DNA of 64,000 bases from CAWCDJ01 sp963778675 (GTDB lineage Bacteria; Acidobacteriota; Terriglobia; Bryobacterales; Bryobacteraceae), in contig CAVZVI010000014.1 in NCBI GenBank assembly GCA_963778675.1, positions 992,001-1,056,000 of the forward strand, given 5' to 3'. The notes beneath the pieces are model-generated. The model saw only the letters and a program-made list of their open reading frames with translations. It did not search any database and was not told the DNA's origin. Shown here piece after piece: positions 8,409 to 16,656 of the stretch; the stretch's first letter is position 1, and each line of letters starts with the position of its first letter. Both the position numbers and the translations under genes were made by a program.

Positions 8409-8900
8409 TCAGTTCCTGCTCACTCCGATGTCGAAGGTGACTTTCGCCACCTGAATGAAGTTCCTGCCGCCTTGCTTGACGGCGCCGAATGTCACCTGGT
8501 ACCCGCCGCCGTAGAACATCCCGTCGCCCCAGTCCCCGCGGTTCGCGTCCAGCACGTGGGTTGCAGCGTCTACGTATAGTTCCAGGGTGTCTTGCAGCCC
8601 CTCGAGCCGGTCTTGCGAATGGCGCACCTCGATCGCCATCTGCGTCCGTCCGGAAAACGTCCGGAATTTTTCGGCCAGGTCGTTGACGATCTTCTCGCAA
8701 TACACCTGGATCAGCGGATATCGTGCGTTTCCGCTCCGCTCGGCCAGGTCCGCGGCCACGTTCTGCGGCGTGATCTGCGGCAGGGTCAAACCGCTGGCCG
8801 GCCCGGCGGATAGAGCCGCGAGTCCCGCGCCGATTCCCGTCGGCGTGCTGAACCGCTGAACGACCTTACTGGTTGCTGCGCTCACGATCTTCGATGTCAT
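8409..8900 (-). CDS. Phage tail completion/terminator-position protein
   Basis: 163 residues from the ATG at 8900 (MTSKIVSAATSK), overlapping the upstream stop in a TGATG junction. A longer frame exists but only overlays the neighbour. The helical middle (YPLIQVYCEKIVNDLAEKF) and beta C-terminus (YQVTFGAVKQGGRNFIQVAK) fit the small proteins that terminate the tail or close the neck. No specific family could be assigned from the sequence alone, so the role follows from its place just before the tail tube. Confidence 0.6.
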   Translation of the reverse strand: MTSKIVSAATSKVVQRFSTPTGIGAGLAALSAGPASGLTLPQITPQNVAADLAERSGNARYPLIQVYCEKIVNDLAEKFRTFSGRTQMAIEVRHSQDRLEGLQDTLELYVDAATHVLDANRGDWGDGMFYGGGYQVTFGAVKQGGRNFIQVAKVTFDIGVSRN

Positions 8901-9664
8901 CAGCCCCTCTGTATCATTCGCGGCACTGGACATAAGTACGCGGCTGGCTGGCCCTGTCCCGGCGTAGCGCCGTTTGCCGCCGGTATTCCCGGCTGCAGCC
9001 AGTTGCTGCCCGGCGGGATGGATGCCGCGTTCTGCCGTACCAGCCAGTCCAAGGCGGATCCGATGTATACGTTCCAGCCCGTCGCATTGGACGGGGCGCT
9101 CCCCGGTTGCACAAGCAGGGTCTGGTTCGAAACGGATAAAGACGTCGGTACGGCAGGTGCGCCTTCTTCTCCCGCTGCGTTTACCCAGGACGCCGTTACG
9201 TAATACGTCCCTGCCGGCAGTAGCCCGGCGGCCGCTGTTACAGTTGGTGTCGGCGCCATGGGTATCGGGTCTCCGGTAATGCCGAGGCCCGCATCGAGCA
9301 ATGCTGCGTAAGCCCACTTCGCCTGTTGCTCGAACTCGTCGCGCTTGCGTGCATACCGGTCGTTCGACTGGTTGTAGTACGCGTCACTGTAGACAAGCCT
9401 CAGCGTTCGGTACGTGTGCCACAGCCGCAGTGGCGCCGTGACCACTACGCTTGCGATTCCCGGCGCGTAGGGCGTCGAGCCCCAGCCGGCTGTCGGAACC
9501 CGTCGCCGCAGCAGTGCTTCGATTTCGATACCCACCTGTTCGTGCGCCAGCGCCAGCTTCTTGGTGAGGTCGATCCCCTCGGTGCTGGCAACGTCCAGAA
9601 GTTGGGAGTCCTGGGCTGAGAGGTCTTCGATGCTGGAGGGTGGACCGTCCGTATACAGTGCCAT
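8900..9664 (-). CDS. Head-tail connector-position protein with C-terminal Ig-like domain
   Basis: 254 residues. Residues 1-140 are helical and contain LWHTYRTLRLVYSDAYYN, compatible with a neck/connector adaptor. Residues 145-225 form a beta domain (PAGTYYVTASWVNAAGEEG, ATGWNVYIG) of the same kind as the decoration-like domain in the tail tip at 2343-4121. The family is not recognised with certainty. It lies between the coat gene and the tail genes, 13 bases after the stop of the small frameshifted gene, and is coupled to the next gene by TGATG. Confidence 0.6.
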   Translation of the reverse strand: MALYTDGPPSSIEDLSAQDSQLLDVASTEGIDLTKKLALAHEQVGIEIEALLRRRVPTAGWGSTPYAPGIASVVVTAPLRLWHTYRTLRLVYSDAYYNQSNDRYARKRDEFEQQAKWAYAALLDAGLGITGDPIPMAPTPTVTAAAGLLPAGTYYVTASWVNAAGEEGAPAVPTSLSVSNQTLLVQPGSAPSNATGWNVYIGSALDWLVRQNAASIPPGSNWLQPGIPAANGATPGQGQPAAYLCPVPRMIQRG

Positions 9665-9677
9665 GTTGGTTGCCTGG

Positions 9678-9996
9678 CTACTTCGAGGCCGCTTTCTTCA
9701 GCCGTTCCAAATCGTTGTTGGATAGCACGGTCACCTGTAACTTGGATGCCGCGGCCAGTTGCTCCGCCGCCCGGATCGCCTCGGCCTGGAGCGCCTGGAA
9801 TTGTGCGGCCTCCTCTTCGGTTTGCCAGCCTCGCAACGCCCTCGACAATCAGCTTGGCGGCCAGCCGTTTCGGCACTTCCGTCTTCGTGCCTTCCTTCCC
9901 GCCGTCTGCCGTTTCCCGGCTCACCACCAGTGGAAACGCATCCACAATTTTGGCTTCGATGTCGCGAATCTTTTGGTAGTAGTGCTTCAGATCCAT
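9678..9996 (-). pseudogene. Small phage connector-region gene, frameshifted
   Basis: Starts MDLKHYYQKIRDIEAK at the ATG at 9996 with an AGGAG-type ribosome site. The first 57 codons are sensible. After GVARLA the frame turns into Gly/Arg-rich sequence that would run to 9445. The plus-one frame instead reads TEEEAAQFQALQAEAIRAAE, then QVTVLSNNDLERLKKAASK, and stops at 9678. Removing one A from the run at 9821-9823 joins both parts into a 105-residue, strongly helical protein. This is the same type of one-base insertion seen in the terminase and tail-tip genes. The function is unknown, possibly a small head-associated protein. Confidence 0.65.
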
Positions 9997-10063
9997 GTCG
10001 TCTCTCCTGTTGGGGCGGGTTGGTCTGCCCGCCCCGGTTTCGTCTTGTCGATAAAGCGTCGGC

Positions 10064-10975
10064 CTACGTGTTCACCTGGACGCCGGCCGCGTTCCGCAGG
10101 ATGCCGCATCCGTACAGCACGTCGACGGTGAACTGCTGGGCCAGCGTGTTCGGCTGGTAGCTCATCACCACGCGCATGCCGAAGTTGCCGAGCTCGGCGT
10201 ACTCCGCGATCGCGCCGGTGCCGGGCAGGGGCTGCGGCAGGCGGCGGATCACCAGTCCCAGCGCGTTCTTCGTGAACGCCATGTTGTGCGTCGTCACCGG
10301 GCCGCTGCCCGTCTTCTCGACGAACTGCGAGCGGAAGACAAAGAAGTCCTTCACCTTGCCGACCGTGCCGTCCACCAGCGTTCGAAGACCGGCATCGCCG
10401 GCGGTCTGGAATTCACTGAAACGGGGAATCTGCCGCCAGGCCGAATACGTGTTGGCGTCCACCACCATGAACTTCTGCTCGGTGGGAGGGACCTTGGCGA
10501 GGAACAGCGCTGTCTCCGCCGCGTCGATTGTCGCTTCCGTGATCGGCGTTCCCGCCGTTCCCACCGGATCGTTGGCCGTGAAACCCGCATAGAGACCCAG
10601 CAGGTCGCTCTCGATCTTCTGCGCAATGGCCGCCACGGCGGGCTCCATGTAGATCTTCAGCAGGTCCGGCACCGCCAGGACCTTGGTCACGTCGGGAATC
10701 TGGAATGTCGCTTCCGCATGCGTGTCCAGCACGATCTGCGCGTTGCCCAGGCTCGGGTTCTGCGTCTGCACCGTTCCGCCTTCGGCAATGTTGTTCGCTA
10801 CCATCGTCGGCGGAATCGGGATGTTGATCGTGTCGCCGGCCTGCGCCAGTACCGGCTCGTAGTCGCGATTCACCAGGTTCCCCATCACGAGGTTCCCAAC
10901 CAGCACCGGCAATGCATCCGCCGCCACCAGCTTCACGATCGCGTTAGCGACGTTCGTTGAAGTAATTGCTGCCAT
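10064..10975 (-). CDS. Major capsid (coat) protein, P22 gp5-like
   Basis: 303 residues. The N-terminus (VNRDYEPVLAQAGDTINIP), central AQKIESDLLGLYAGF and FMVVDANTYSAWR segments and the C-terminal GNFGMRVVMSYQ match P22-type coat proteins of the HK97 fold. It follows the scaffold gene and has the strongest ribosome site of the module (AAGGAG seven bases before ATG), as expected for the most abundant particle protein. No frameshift or truncation is seen, in contrast to several neighbours. Confidence 0.82.
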   Translation of the reverse strand: MAAITSTNVANAIVKLVAADALPVLVGNLVMGNLVNRDYEPVLAQAGDTINIPIPPTMVANNIAEGGTVQTQNPSLGNAQIVLDTHAEATFQIPDVTKVLAVPDLLKIYMEPAVAAIAQKIESDLLGLYAGFTANDPVGTAGTPITEATIDAAETALFLAKVPPTEQKFMVVDANTYSAWRQIPRFSEFQTAGDAGLRTLVDGTVGKVKDFFVFRSQFVEKTGSGPVTTHNMAFTKNALGLVIRRLPQPLPGTGAIAEYAELGNFGMRVVMSYQPNTLAQQFTVDVLYGCGILRNAAGVQVNT

Positions 10976-11023
10976 TCTCTCTCCTTGCTTGTCTGTGATT
11001 GCCGGCCCGCCGGCCGGGTCCTG

Positions 11024-11575
11024 CTAGAGTCCCTTCAGGGTCTGCGACGCCACGCGAACGATCTCCTCACGCACGCGCTGCATCTCGTCCGCGCTCATGC
11101 CAGGGCGGATTCGGTCCAGGTCGATCGTTTCCTTTCCGGTCGCCGGTGCTTTGAGGGTGGCGGTCATCCCGGTCCCCCCCGCAATTCGAGCCGGCAGAAA
11201 TTCCGGATTCTCCGAAACAAACGAAGCGAGATAGTCGCGCAGCGGCGTTTCTCCCGACTCTCCCTGCGCTACGAAGCGGCCGTCTTCGGCTCTGAGGATT
11301 CCGTCCTGCACCGCTTTGTACGCCAAATCGATCTTCGCTACGCCCAGCCGCTGCAGCTCGCTGCGGATTGCCGAGCTCCGCTGCGCTTCTTCTGCCGCCT
11401 GGCGGCTGCGTTTGTTCTCTTCCACCAGCTCGTTCACGCGGCGTTCGAGCTGTTCGCGCCGCCGCCGCTCCTCGACCAGCTCGGCCTGGTGGGCCGGCTC
11501 GCTCTTTGCCTGTTCCGCGCTTTGGTAATCCTGAATCGCCTGGCGGACGATCGCTTGTATGTCGATGCCTTCCAT
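11024..11575 (-). CDS. Capsid scaffold protein
   Basis: 183 residues from the ATG at 11575 (MEGIDIQAIVRQ); an upstream ATG at 11593 is possible but less likely. Residues 20-90 form a long charged coiled coil (ELVEERRRREQLERRVNELV), followed by a Gly/Thr-rich linker and a short C-terminal helix, the usual build of tailed-phage scaffolds. It lies between portal and coat. It would assemble inside the procapsid and leave on maturation. Confidence 0.72.
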   Translation of the reverse strand: MEGIDIQAIVRQAIQDYQSAEQAKSEPAHQAELVEERRRREQLERRVNELVEENKRSRQAAEEAQRSSAIRSELQRLGVAKIDLAYKAVQDGILRAEDGRFVAQGESGETPLRDYLASFVSENPEFLPARIAGGTGMTATLKAPATGKETIDLDRIRPGMSADEMQRVREEIVRVASQTLKGL

Positions 11576-11614
11576 ATACCTCCCGCTATTCAAATCTCTC
11601 CTCCGGCCTATGGC

Positions 11615-12976
11615 CTAGGCCCTCTCGATCTCCTCTGCAACCTGGTTCTTGATCTCCTGCCGGGCGTCGCAAAGGTACTTGAACGCCAGCTTCTTGAAGA
11701 CCTGCTTCTTCAGCGTTTCTGAACCGATGCCCAGCTCCAGCAGCTTCTTCGCGTCATCCAGCTCGTTGCTGAAGTCTTCGATATCGAACTCGTCCAGCCC
11801 GGAGATCTCGATCGTGATCTCATCCTGCCGCGCCGCCAGAATCGCCCATAGCACCTGCCTCATGCCCTCCTTCATGGCATCGCCATAGGCCCGCAGCACC
11901 TCTTGCGTAATGCTGAAGTCCCGTTGCTTGCTCAGCCCTGACTGGCGGGCATCGGGCGTCCCGGCCTGGTTGATCAGGTAGCAGACACGGTAGATCTCGT
12001 CCTTGAGGCGGGCCAGGTTGTCCGCCGCAATCTGGTAGACCTTGCCCTCCGGCTCAGTCCATCCAAAGCGGTCTCCGGAGCCGAGTTGGATGTAATATGA
12101 CTCGCCTACAATCTGGTTCCACTCTCGGTCGGAGTAAACCACCGGCGTGGCGAACAGGCCCATCGTCAACGCCCAGGCCAGCGCGTTCGACTTGTTGAAG
12201 TGCTCCAGCTGCAGTAAGGCTGCCTTGTTCATCAACCACAGCCCGTCGCTCACCTTCATCTCGAACAGCGGTACGCGCCGCAGAGCCGCCAGCCCGTGCC
12301 GGCCTTCGTCGACCAGTTCCATTGGCCGGTCCTCCGCGGCCTTGCGAAAGATCTGAAAGTTCTCCCGGTCGTAGTAAATCCAACGCGTCTCCTTTTCCCA
12401 CTTCGCGTCCGTAACCTTGGACTGCTGAAGGCAGGAAGTCCGGATCACCGCCCATTCCAGGCCGCCGGCGGAGTCGTAATTCCAGTTAATGACCTCCTCC
12501 GGACTGTAATCCACCAGGTAAGCTCGCGATCGCCCGGACGCGTCCTCCTCCGCCCGGTTCAGCGCCGCCGCTCCCGTCCTCGGGAAGTCCACCACCGCAT
12601 AGCTGCTCCCGCAGACCAGCGCTTGCACGAATTGCCGCCGGAAGAAGTCGCTCAGGTTCGTGCCTTTCAGGTCGCAATCGTCGGCCAGTAGGTTGTAGAA
12701 GGCCTTCGCTGCCGAATCGTGTCCTTCGAACAGCATGATCGGCTCGCGCCGCAGTAGCGTCGCCGCGTACCAGTCGATAATCGACCCGGCATAGTTTTCG
12801 TAAAACACCCGGCTCAGCCGCTCGCCGTAGACCTCGGCCGGCTCCTTGTGGCGGCGCACAAGGTATTCGGACGCGTTCGCGCGCAGCCGTTCGCCGCCCG
12901 CGTACAGATCCTGGTACTGCCTCCACATCGCCTTCCGGGCGATGTATTCCGGATGTTCCCGGTTGATGTTCTGCAT
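11615..12976 (-). CDS. Phage portal protein (DUF4055-like)
   Basis: 453 residues from the ATG at 12976 (MQNINREHPEYIARK). The longer frame starting at 13036 includes terminase 3' sequence and is not used. Features are YAGSIIDWYAATLLRR near residue 68, PRTGAAALNRAEE, PIYYIQLGSG-like aromatic patches, and a helical C-terminal barrel (ELDDAKKLLELGIGSETLKKQVF). The pattern matches DUF4055-type portals. The dodecameric ring would sit at the capsid vertex, bind the terminase and join the connector. Two bases separate it from the terminase stop. Confidence 0.8.
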   Translation of the reverse strand: MQNINREHPEYIARKAMWRQYQDLYAGGERLRANASEYLVRRHKEPAEVYGERLSRVFYENYAGSIIDWYAATLLRREPIMLFEGHDSAAKAFYNLLADDCDLKGTNLSDFFRRQFVQALVCGSSYAVVDFPRTGAAALNRAEEDASGRSRAYLVDYSPEEVINWNYDSAGGLEWAVIRTSCLQQSKVTDAKWEKETRWIYYDRENFQIFRKAAEDRPMELVDEGRHGLAALRRVPLFEMKVSDGLWLMNKAALLQLEHFNKSNALAWALTMGLFATPVVYSDREWNQIVGESYYIQLGSGDRFGWTEPEGKVYQIAADNLARLKDEIYRVCYLINQAGTPDARQSGLSKQRDFSITQEVLRAYGDAMKEGMRQVLWAILAARQDEITIEISGLDEFDIEDFSNELDDAKKLLELGIGSETLKKQVFKKLAFKYLCDARQEIKNQVAEEIERA

Positions 12977-12978
12977 AA

Positions 12979-13362
12979 TCACAGCAATCGCTCCCGTCGT
13001 TCTCCAACCGCCGCGCCTGGCCGGCACTCCTGCCACAGCAGGTATCCGAGCGCGTCCGATGCGTGAGTCCGCATCCGGTCCCGGTCTTTATCCAGCTGGA
13101 CCGAATCGGCCTTGTAGCAAACCTGCTCGAAGTCTTTGATCAACTCTTTGCACTTCCGGTCCACCCGCATCCCGGCCGTTCCCGCCGCCGACAGCAATGT
13201 CCGGTTGGTCAGGTTGATCCGCTCCCTCACGCTCGGATTCGATCGCGCCGCACGGTACGTTACGTTGACGCTCGTGTGAACCCGGAAGTGTTCGCGAATC
13301 ATCTGGTAGTCCGACACGCCGGTGGTCTGCTGCGCGTATCCCGAGGCATCGCCGAACACCAC
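12979..13362 (-). CDS. Terminase large subunit, C-terminal nuclease fragment
   Basis: The second half of the frameshifted terminase. The frame reads upstream beyond the GTG at 13362 to about 13461 (VQVLDEIVLRHGTTDQ). It contains VVFGDASGYAQQ and THASDALGYLLWQ, which supply two of the three acidic residues of the RNase H-like headful nuclease. The third is in ALDFNVDP of the upstream fragment. One extra G in the run at 13462-13465 separates the halves. Restored length is 433 residues, normal for a large terminase. Confidence 0.75.
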   Translation of the reverse strand: MVFGDASGYAQQTTGVSDYQMIREHFRVHTSVNVTYRAARSNPSVRERINLTNRTLLSAAGTAGMRVDRKCKELIKDFEQVCYKADSVQLDKDRDRMRTHASDALGYLLWQECRPGAAVGERRERLL

Positions 13363-13441
13363 GATGCCGGCCCGGTGATGCGGAAATCGCTTGAGGAACT
13401 CCTCGCAAGCCTGGTCCGTCGTCCCGTGCCGCAGTACGATC

Positions 13442-14281
13442 TCATCGAGAACCTGGACCGACCCCGCCCGAGACTTGTGCGATCACCGAACTCATCGGGT
13501 CCACGTTGAAATCGAGCGCCCAGAGCAGGGGAAGGTAGGGGCTCGGCTTCAGGTCTGCGAGGTGGATCTCGCGGTCGAACGCCGTGTAGACGCGTCCCCC
13601 TTCCAGGCTCAGATATTCTCCCAGTACTTCCTGCCGGTAGAATCTCTCGTCGTAGCTGCCTTTCAGTCGTTCGTAAAAGTCCGGCGTCTTCTCCAGCAGG
13701 TACCGGTTCTCGTTGGCCTTGGCGACAATCGCCTCGTAACCGGGAACCGGATCCGCCAGGAACTTTCGGTAGACCCAGTCGTAGCCCTTGGGCGTCCACA
13801 CCGCGAAACCACTCAGGCGCTTCGCTTTCGGGTCCCTCAGCCGGCCTTCCAGGCGCAGCCAGGCTTCCTCCTGCGTGTAGGTCAGTTCGTCCAGGCCGAA
13901 CCACGCCAGGTTCGTGCCGCGCAGGCGTTCGAACTCGTCCACGGGCCGGAATACGATCCGGGATCGCGTATCCTCGAGCAGCACGATATTCTCTGCCTTG
14001 TTGTGCTCGTAAGGAATCTGGTTGACAGCCAGAATTTCCAAAAGCGTCGCCTGTGTAGCCTCCCGCAGCATCGGGTAGGTCGGCGCGCCCAGCAGTCCCA
14101 TGCGTCCGGGGTTCAGATAGCTCAACCGGATGGCTTCGTGGCTGAGTGCCAGGCTCTTGCCGCTGCCGATGGGTCCGGAAAAGCCCTTGAAGCGGGCATC
14201 CGACCTGTGAAATCGCTTTTGCGACGGAAGCGGGTCGTACCTTATTTCTCGGCTTTGGATTCGGCTGGTGTTTCGACCCAT
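13442..14281 (-). CDS. Terminase large subunit, N-terminal ATPase fragment
   Basis: Walker A GPIGSGKS at residues 36-43 and Walker B LAWFGLDEL with D131-E132 define the DNA-packaging ATPase. The nuclease domain begins at ALDFNVDPMSS (about residue 258). The frame then derails (GGVGPGSR, stop at 13442) because of an extra base at 13462-13465, so this fragment alone would lack the nuclease needed for genome cutting. It overlaps the preceding small gene by 40 bases. If the shift is real, the phage cannot package DNA. Confidence 0.8.
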   Translation of the reverse strand: MGRNTSRIQSREIRYDPLPSQKRFHRSDARFKGFSGPIGSGKSLALSHEAIRLSYLNPGRMGLLGAPTYPMLREATQATLLEILAVNQIPYEHNKAENIVLLEDTRSRIVFRPVDEFERLRGTNLAWFGLDELTYTQEEAWLRLEGRLRDPKAKRLSGFAVWTPKGYDWVYRKFLADPVPGYEAIVAKANENRYLLEKTPDFYERLKGSYDERFYRQEVLGEYLSLEGGRVYTAFDREIHLADLKPSPYLPLLWALDFNVDPMSSVIAQVSGGVGPGSR

Positions 14282-14502
14282 GTCACCTTGATCTCCCGGG
14301 CCATCTCCTGGCCAAACTCTTTCTCAATCTGCACCAGCTTCAAAAAGTCTCCGATCGAAGGCTTGAAATCCTCGGCGGCAAACTTCGCCTCCATCTTGCC
14401 GATCGCGTCCGTCAACAGCTTCATCACCCTGACCTTTTCGTCATCCCGCCTCTCACAATCCGCGCAGGTGCGGGGGACTCTCTCTCGCTTTCGCACGGGC
14501 AT
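14242..14502 (-). CDS. Small packaging protein (terminase small-subunit position)
   Basis: 86 residues from the ATG at 14502 (MPVRKRERVPRTCADC). A CADCERRDDEK segment with two cysteines is followed by long helices (VMKLLTDAIGKMEAKFAAED, DFLKLVQIEKEFGQEMA). As the first gene of the module and directly upstream of the ATPase, it most likely encodes the DNA-recognition subunit or an accessory packaging factor. Sequence similarity to a named family is not obvious. A longer frame to 14766 crosses the terminator-like hairpin and is unlikely to be translated. Confidence 0.6.
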   Translation of the reverse strand: MPVRKRERVPRTCADCERRDDEKVRVMKLLTDAIGKMEAKFAAEDFKPSIGDFLKLVQIEKEFGQEMAREIKVTWVETPAESKAEK

Positions 14503-14521
14503 TCCGGTTATCTGGCTCCTC

Positions 14522-14557
14522 AAAAAGCAAAACGGCTTCGCGAAAATCGCGAAGCCG
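14522..14557 (-). terminator. Terminator-like hairpin upstream of the phage packaging genes
   Basis: Perfect 10-bp stem (14533-14542 with 14548-14557, loop of five). On the minus strand it is followed by TTTTGCTTTTT, so it looks like an intrinsic terminator acting on leftward transcription, 20-30 bases before the first packaging gene. No minus-strand gene lies to its right, so it may be an attenuator or antitermination site controlling late transcription. Confidence 0.6.
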
Positions 14558-14749
14558 CGCAACTCTCTTCCTGCATTCAAACTAACATCCGCTCCGCGTG
14601 CATTCCGCCGGCGCGATGCGCAATCGATTCCAAATAAAGGGACTAAAATATCCGCAACACGGTGAACGCCCCTTATCGTCCGCACGGGCCGCGCGGCACT
14701 TACCGCCTGGTGCGGTACAATACGTTCACTTACCTCGGATGCTAACCCT

Positions 14750-15625
14750 ATGAAATTGCTATCCAAGTTCAGCGCGATCTTTGCCTTGGTCTTTGGCGCC
14801 GGCTTGGTCGTCGCGGCCCTGCTCTCCTATCGTTTCCTGCAGGACGACGCGCGCGACCAGGTCATCCAACAGGCGCAACTGATGATGCGGTCCATGAATG
14901 CCACGCGCAACTACACCACCAGCCAGATCCGGCCGCTCCTCGAAACCCTTCAGATCCACCAGCGCTCATTTCTCCCGCAGACCGTTCCGGCCTACGCTGC
15001 CACCGAGAGTTTCGGATACCTGCGGAAAACCTATCCCGATTTCGAGTACAAAGAGGCCACCCTCAACCCCACCAACCTTCGCGACCGCGCCGTCGATTGG
15101 GAAGCCGACATCATCAACTCTTTTCGCAATCACCCGGAGCGAACCGAGTTCAGCGGCGAACGCCAGGCAGCTACCGGCCCTTCGCTCTTCCTGGCCAGAC
15201 CCATCCGCGTGGACGCTCCCTGCCTGCAGTGCCACGACTTGCCCCGGGAGGCGCCCCCGGCCATGATTCGGCACTACGGCCCCAACAACGGTTTCGGCTG
15301 GAAACTCGGGGAAGTGGTCGGCGCGCAGATCGTCTCCGTCCCCATGTCGGTGCCGTTGCGCATGGCCCGCCAGGGCCTGCAATCGCTGCTGGTGTATCTG
15401 GTTGTGGTGTTCTTTCTCAGCCTGCTGGTTCTGAACCTGGTACTGTACCTGACCATCGCGAAACCCGTCGCCCGGCTTTCCGCCATGGCGGACAAGATCA
15501 GCCTCGGTGAGCTCGAAATTCCCGACCTCCCCGTGAAGGGTCACGACGAAATCTCACAGTTGGCAGGCTCCTTCAATCGCATGCGGCGCAGCCTCGTGCA
15601 GGCGATGAAGCTCTTGGGCGAATAG
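14750..15625 (+). CDS. Haem-binding sensor-like membrane protein (DUF3365/Tll0287-like) with HAMP
   Basis: 291 residues. Transmembrane segments lie at about 7-27 and 208-232 and flank a periplasmic domain of the Tll0287/DUF3365 type. A single covalent haem c site, CLQCH, is at residues 158-162. After the second segment comes a HAMP domain (LSAMADKISLGELEIPDL..GHDEISQLAGSFNRM), and the protein then ends with no kinase, cyclase or MCP output domain. It could pass a redox or NO signal to a separate partner. It is the first gene right of the phage module and is convergent with the kinase gene, three bases apart. Confidence 0.75.
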   Translation: MKLLSKFSAIFALVFGAGLVVAALLSYRFLQDDARDQVIQQAQLMMRSMNATRNYTTSQIRPLLETLQIHQRSFLPQTVPAYAATESFGYLRKTYPDFEYKEATLNPTNLRDRAVDWEADIINSFRNHPERTEFSGERQAATGPSLFLARPIRVDAPCLQCHDLPREAPPAMIRHYGPNNGFGWKLGEVVGAQIVSVPMSVPLRMARQGLQSLLVYLVVVFFLSLLVLNLVLYLTIAKPVARLSAMADKISLGELEIPDLPVKGHDEISQLAGSFNRMRRSLVQAMKLLGE

Positions 15626-15628
15626 GTC

Positions 15629-16651
15629 TCAGCGTTTGAGCGACGCTAGAAATGCCCGCCGCTGTTCCGCGGGCACGTGTTCGGCCAGCGCCTGGTAGAA
15701 CTGCGGTTCGGCTTGCACCCGCCGTGCCGTGCGCTCCACCAGCACCTTCGCGATCGGCCCGATATAAACCGCCAGCTTCTGGCGCGCGGATTCGAGGATC
15801 TCCGGGCTAAGCGTAGCCGTGGAAACAGCTGCGGTCGAGATCGTCCCCGAGAGCGCCCGCCGGAACTCCTCCGCGGTCTGAAACCTGGCAGCCGGCTGCT
15901 TCGCAAGGGCCTTCAGAATCGCATTCGAAATCGAAGGTGGAATCTCCGGCGACAGCTCCGATGGAGGCGCGGGCGCCACCTGCAGATGCGCCTGCATGAT
16001 CGAGTACTCGCTGCCCCCCTGAATCGGCCGTCGTCCGGTCGCCATCTCGTAGAGCGTGATTCCCGTTGCGTACAGGTCTGACCGCGCGTCCACCGCCTGC
16101 CCCGCCACCTGCTCCGGCGACATGTAGTAAAGCGACCCCAGCGCCACGCCTGTTCCTGTCAGCTCCCGCTGACCCGCCGCCCGCGCGATGCCGAAGTCCA
16201 TCAGCTTGACCGTTCCGTCGGCCGCCACCATGATGTTGGCCGGTTTGATATCGCGGTGAATCACGCCGCGCTCGTGAGCGTAAGTGAGCGCCGCCAGCAC
16301 CTGGTCCGTATACGCAATCGACCGGTCGAGGCCCACCGGTCCCTGCCGGAGCATCTCCTCCACGCTGGTGCCATCCACCAGTTCCATCACCATCAGCAGT
16401 TGCGGTCCCACGCGAAACGCCGTGTGCAACGCCGCGATGTTCGGGTGCGTCAGGCTGGCATGCACGCGGATCTCGCGTAGAAACCGCTCCGCCACGTCCG
16501 GCCGCGCTTCGAAATCCGGGAGCACGATCTTCATCGCCTCTTCGCGCTGCGAAATCGTATGACGGACGCGGAATACGCGGCCCATGCCTCCCCGGCCCAG
16601 TACCCCTGTCACCTCGTAGTCGCCGACCGTGTCACCGATTTGAAAGCTCAT
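15629..16651 (-). CDS. Serine/threonine protein kinase (Pkn type), soluble
   Basis: 340 residues from the ATG at 16651 (MSFQIGDTVGDYEV). Kinase features: glycine loop GRGGMG at 19-24, catalytic lysine K41, HRDIKPAN at 132-139, DFG at 152-154, and the APE-like MSPEQ. The domain ends near 270. The remaining 70 residues are helical, with no transmembrane segment, PASTA, WD or TPR repeats, unlike many bacterial Pkn kinases. It starts five bases after the stop of the glycosyltransferase gene, so it is the last gene of the asnB-like/ArnT-like operon and may regulate that envelope pathway. Confidence 0.88.
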   Translation of the reverse strand: MSFQIGDTVGDYEVTGVLGRGGMGRVFRVRHTISQREEAMKIVLPDFEARPDVAERFLREIRVHASLTHPNIAALHTAFRVGPQLLMVMELVDGTSVEEMLRQGPVGLDRSIAYTDQVLAALTYAHERGVIHRDIKPANIMVAADGTVKLMDFGIARAAGQRELTGTGVALGSLYYMSPEQVAGQAVDARSDLYATGITLYEMATGRRPIQGGSEYSIMQAHLQVAPAPPSELSPEIPPSISNAILKALAKQPAARFQTAEEFRRALSGTISTAAVSTATLSPEILESARQKLAVYIGPIAKVLVERTARRVQAEPQFYQALAEHVPAEQRRAFLASLKR

Positions 16652-16656
16652 GAAAT

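Noticed and set aside
14503..14749. Attachment site for the phage module
   Set aside because: No tRNA and no direct repeat that could be paired with a left border inside this window.
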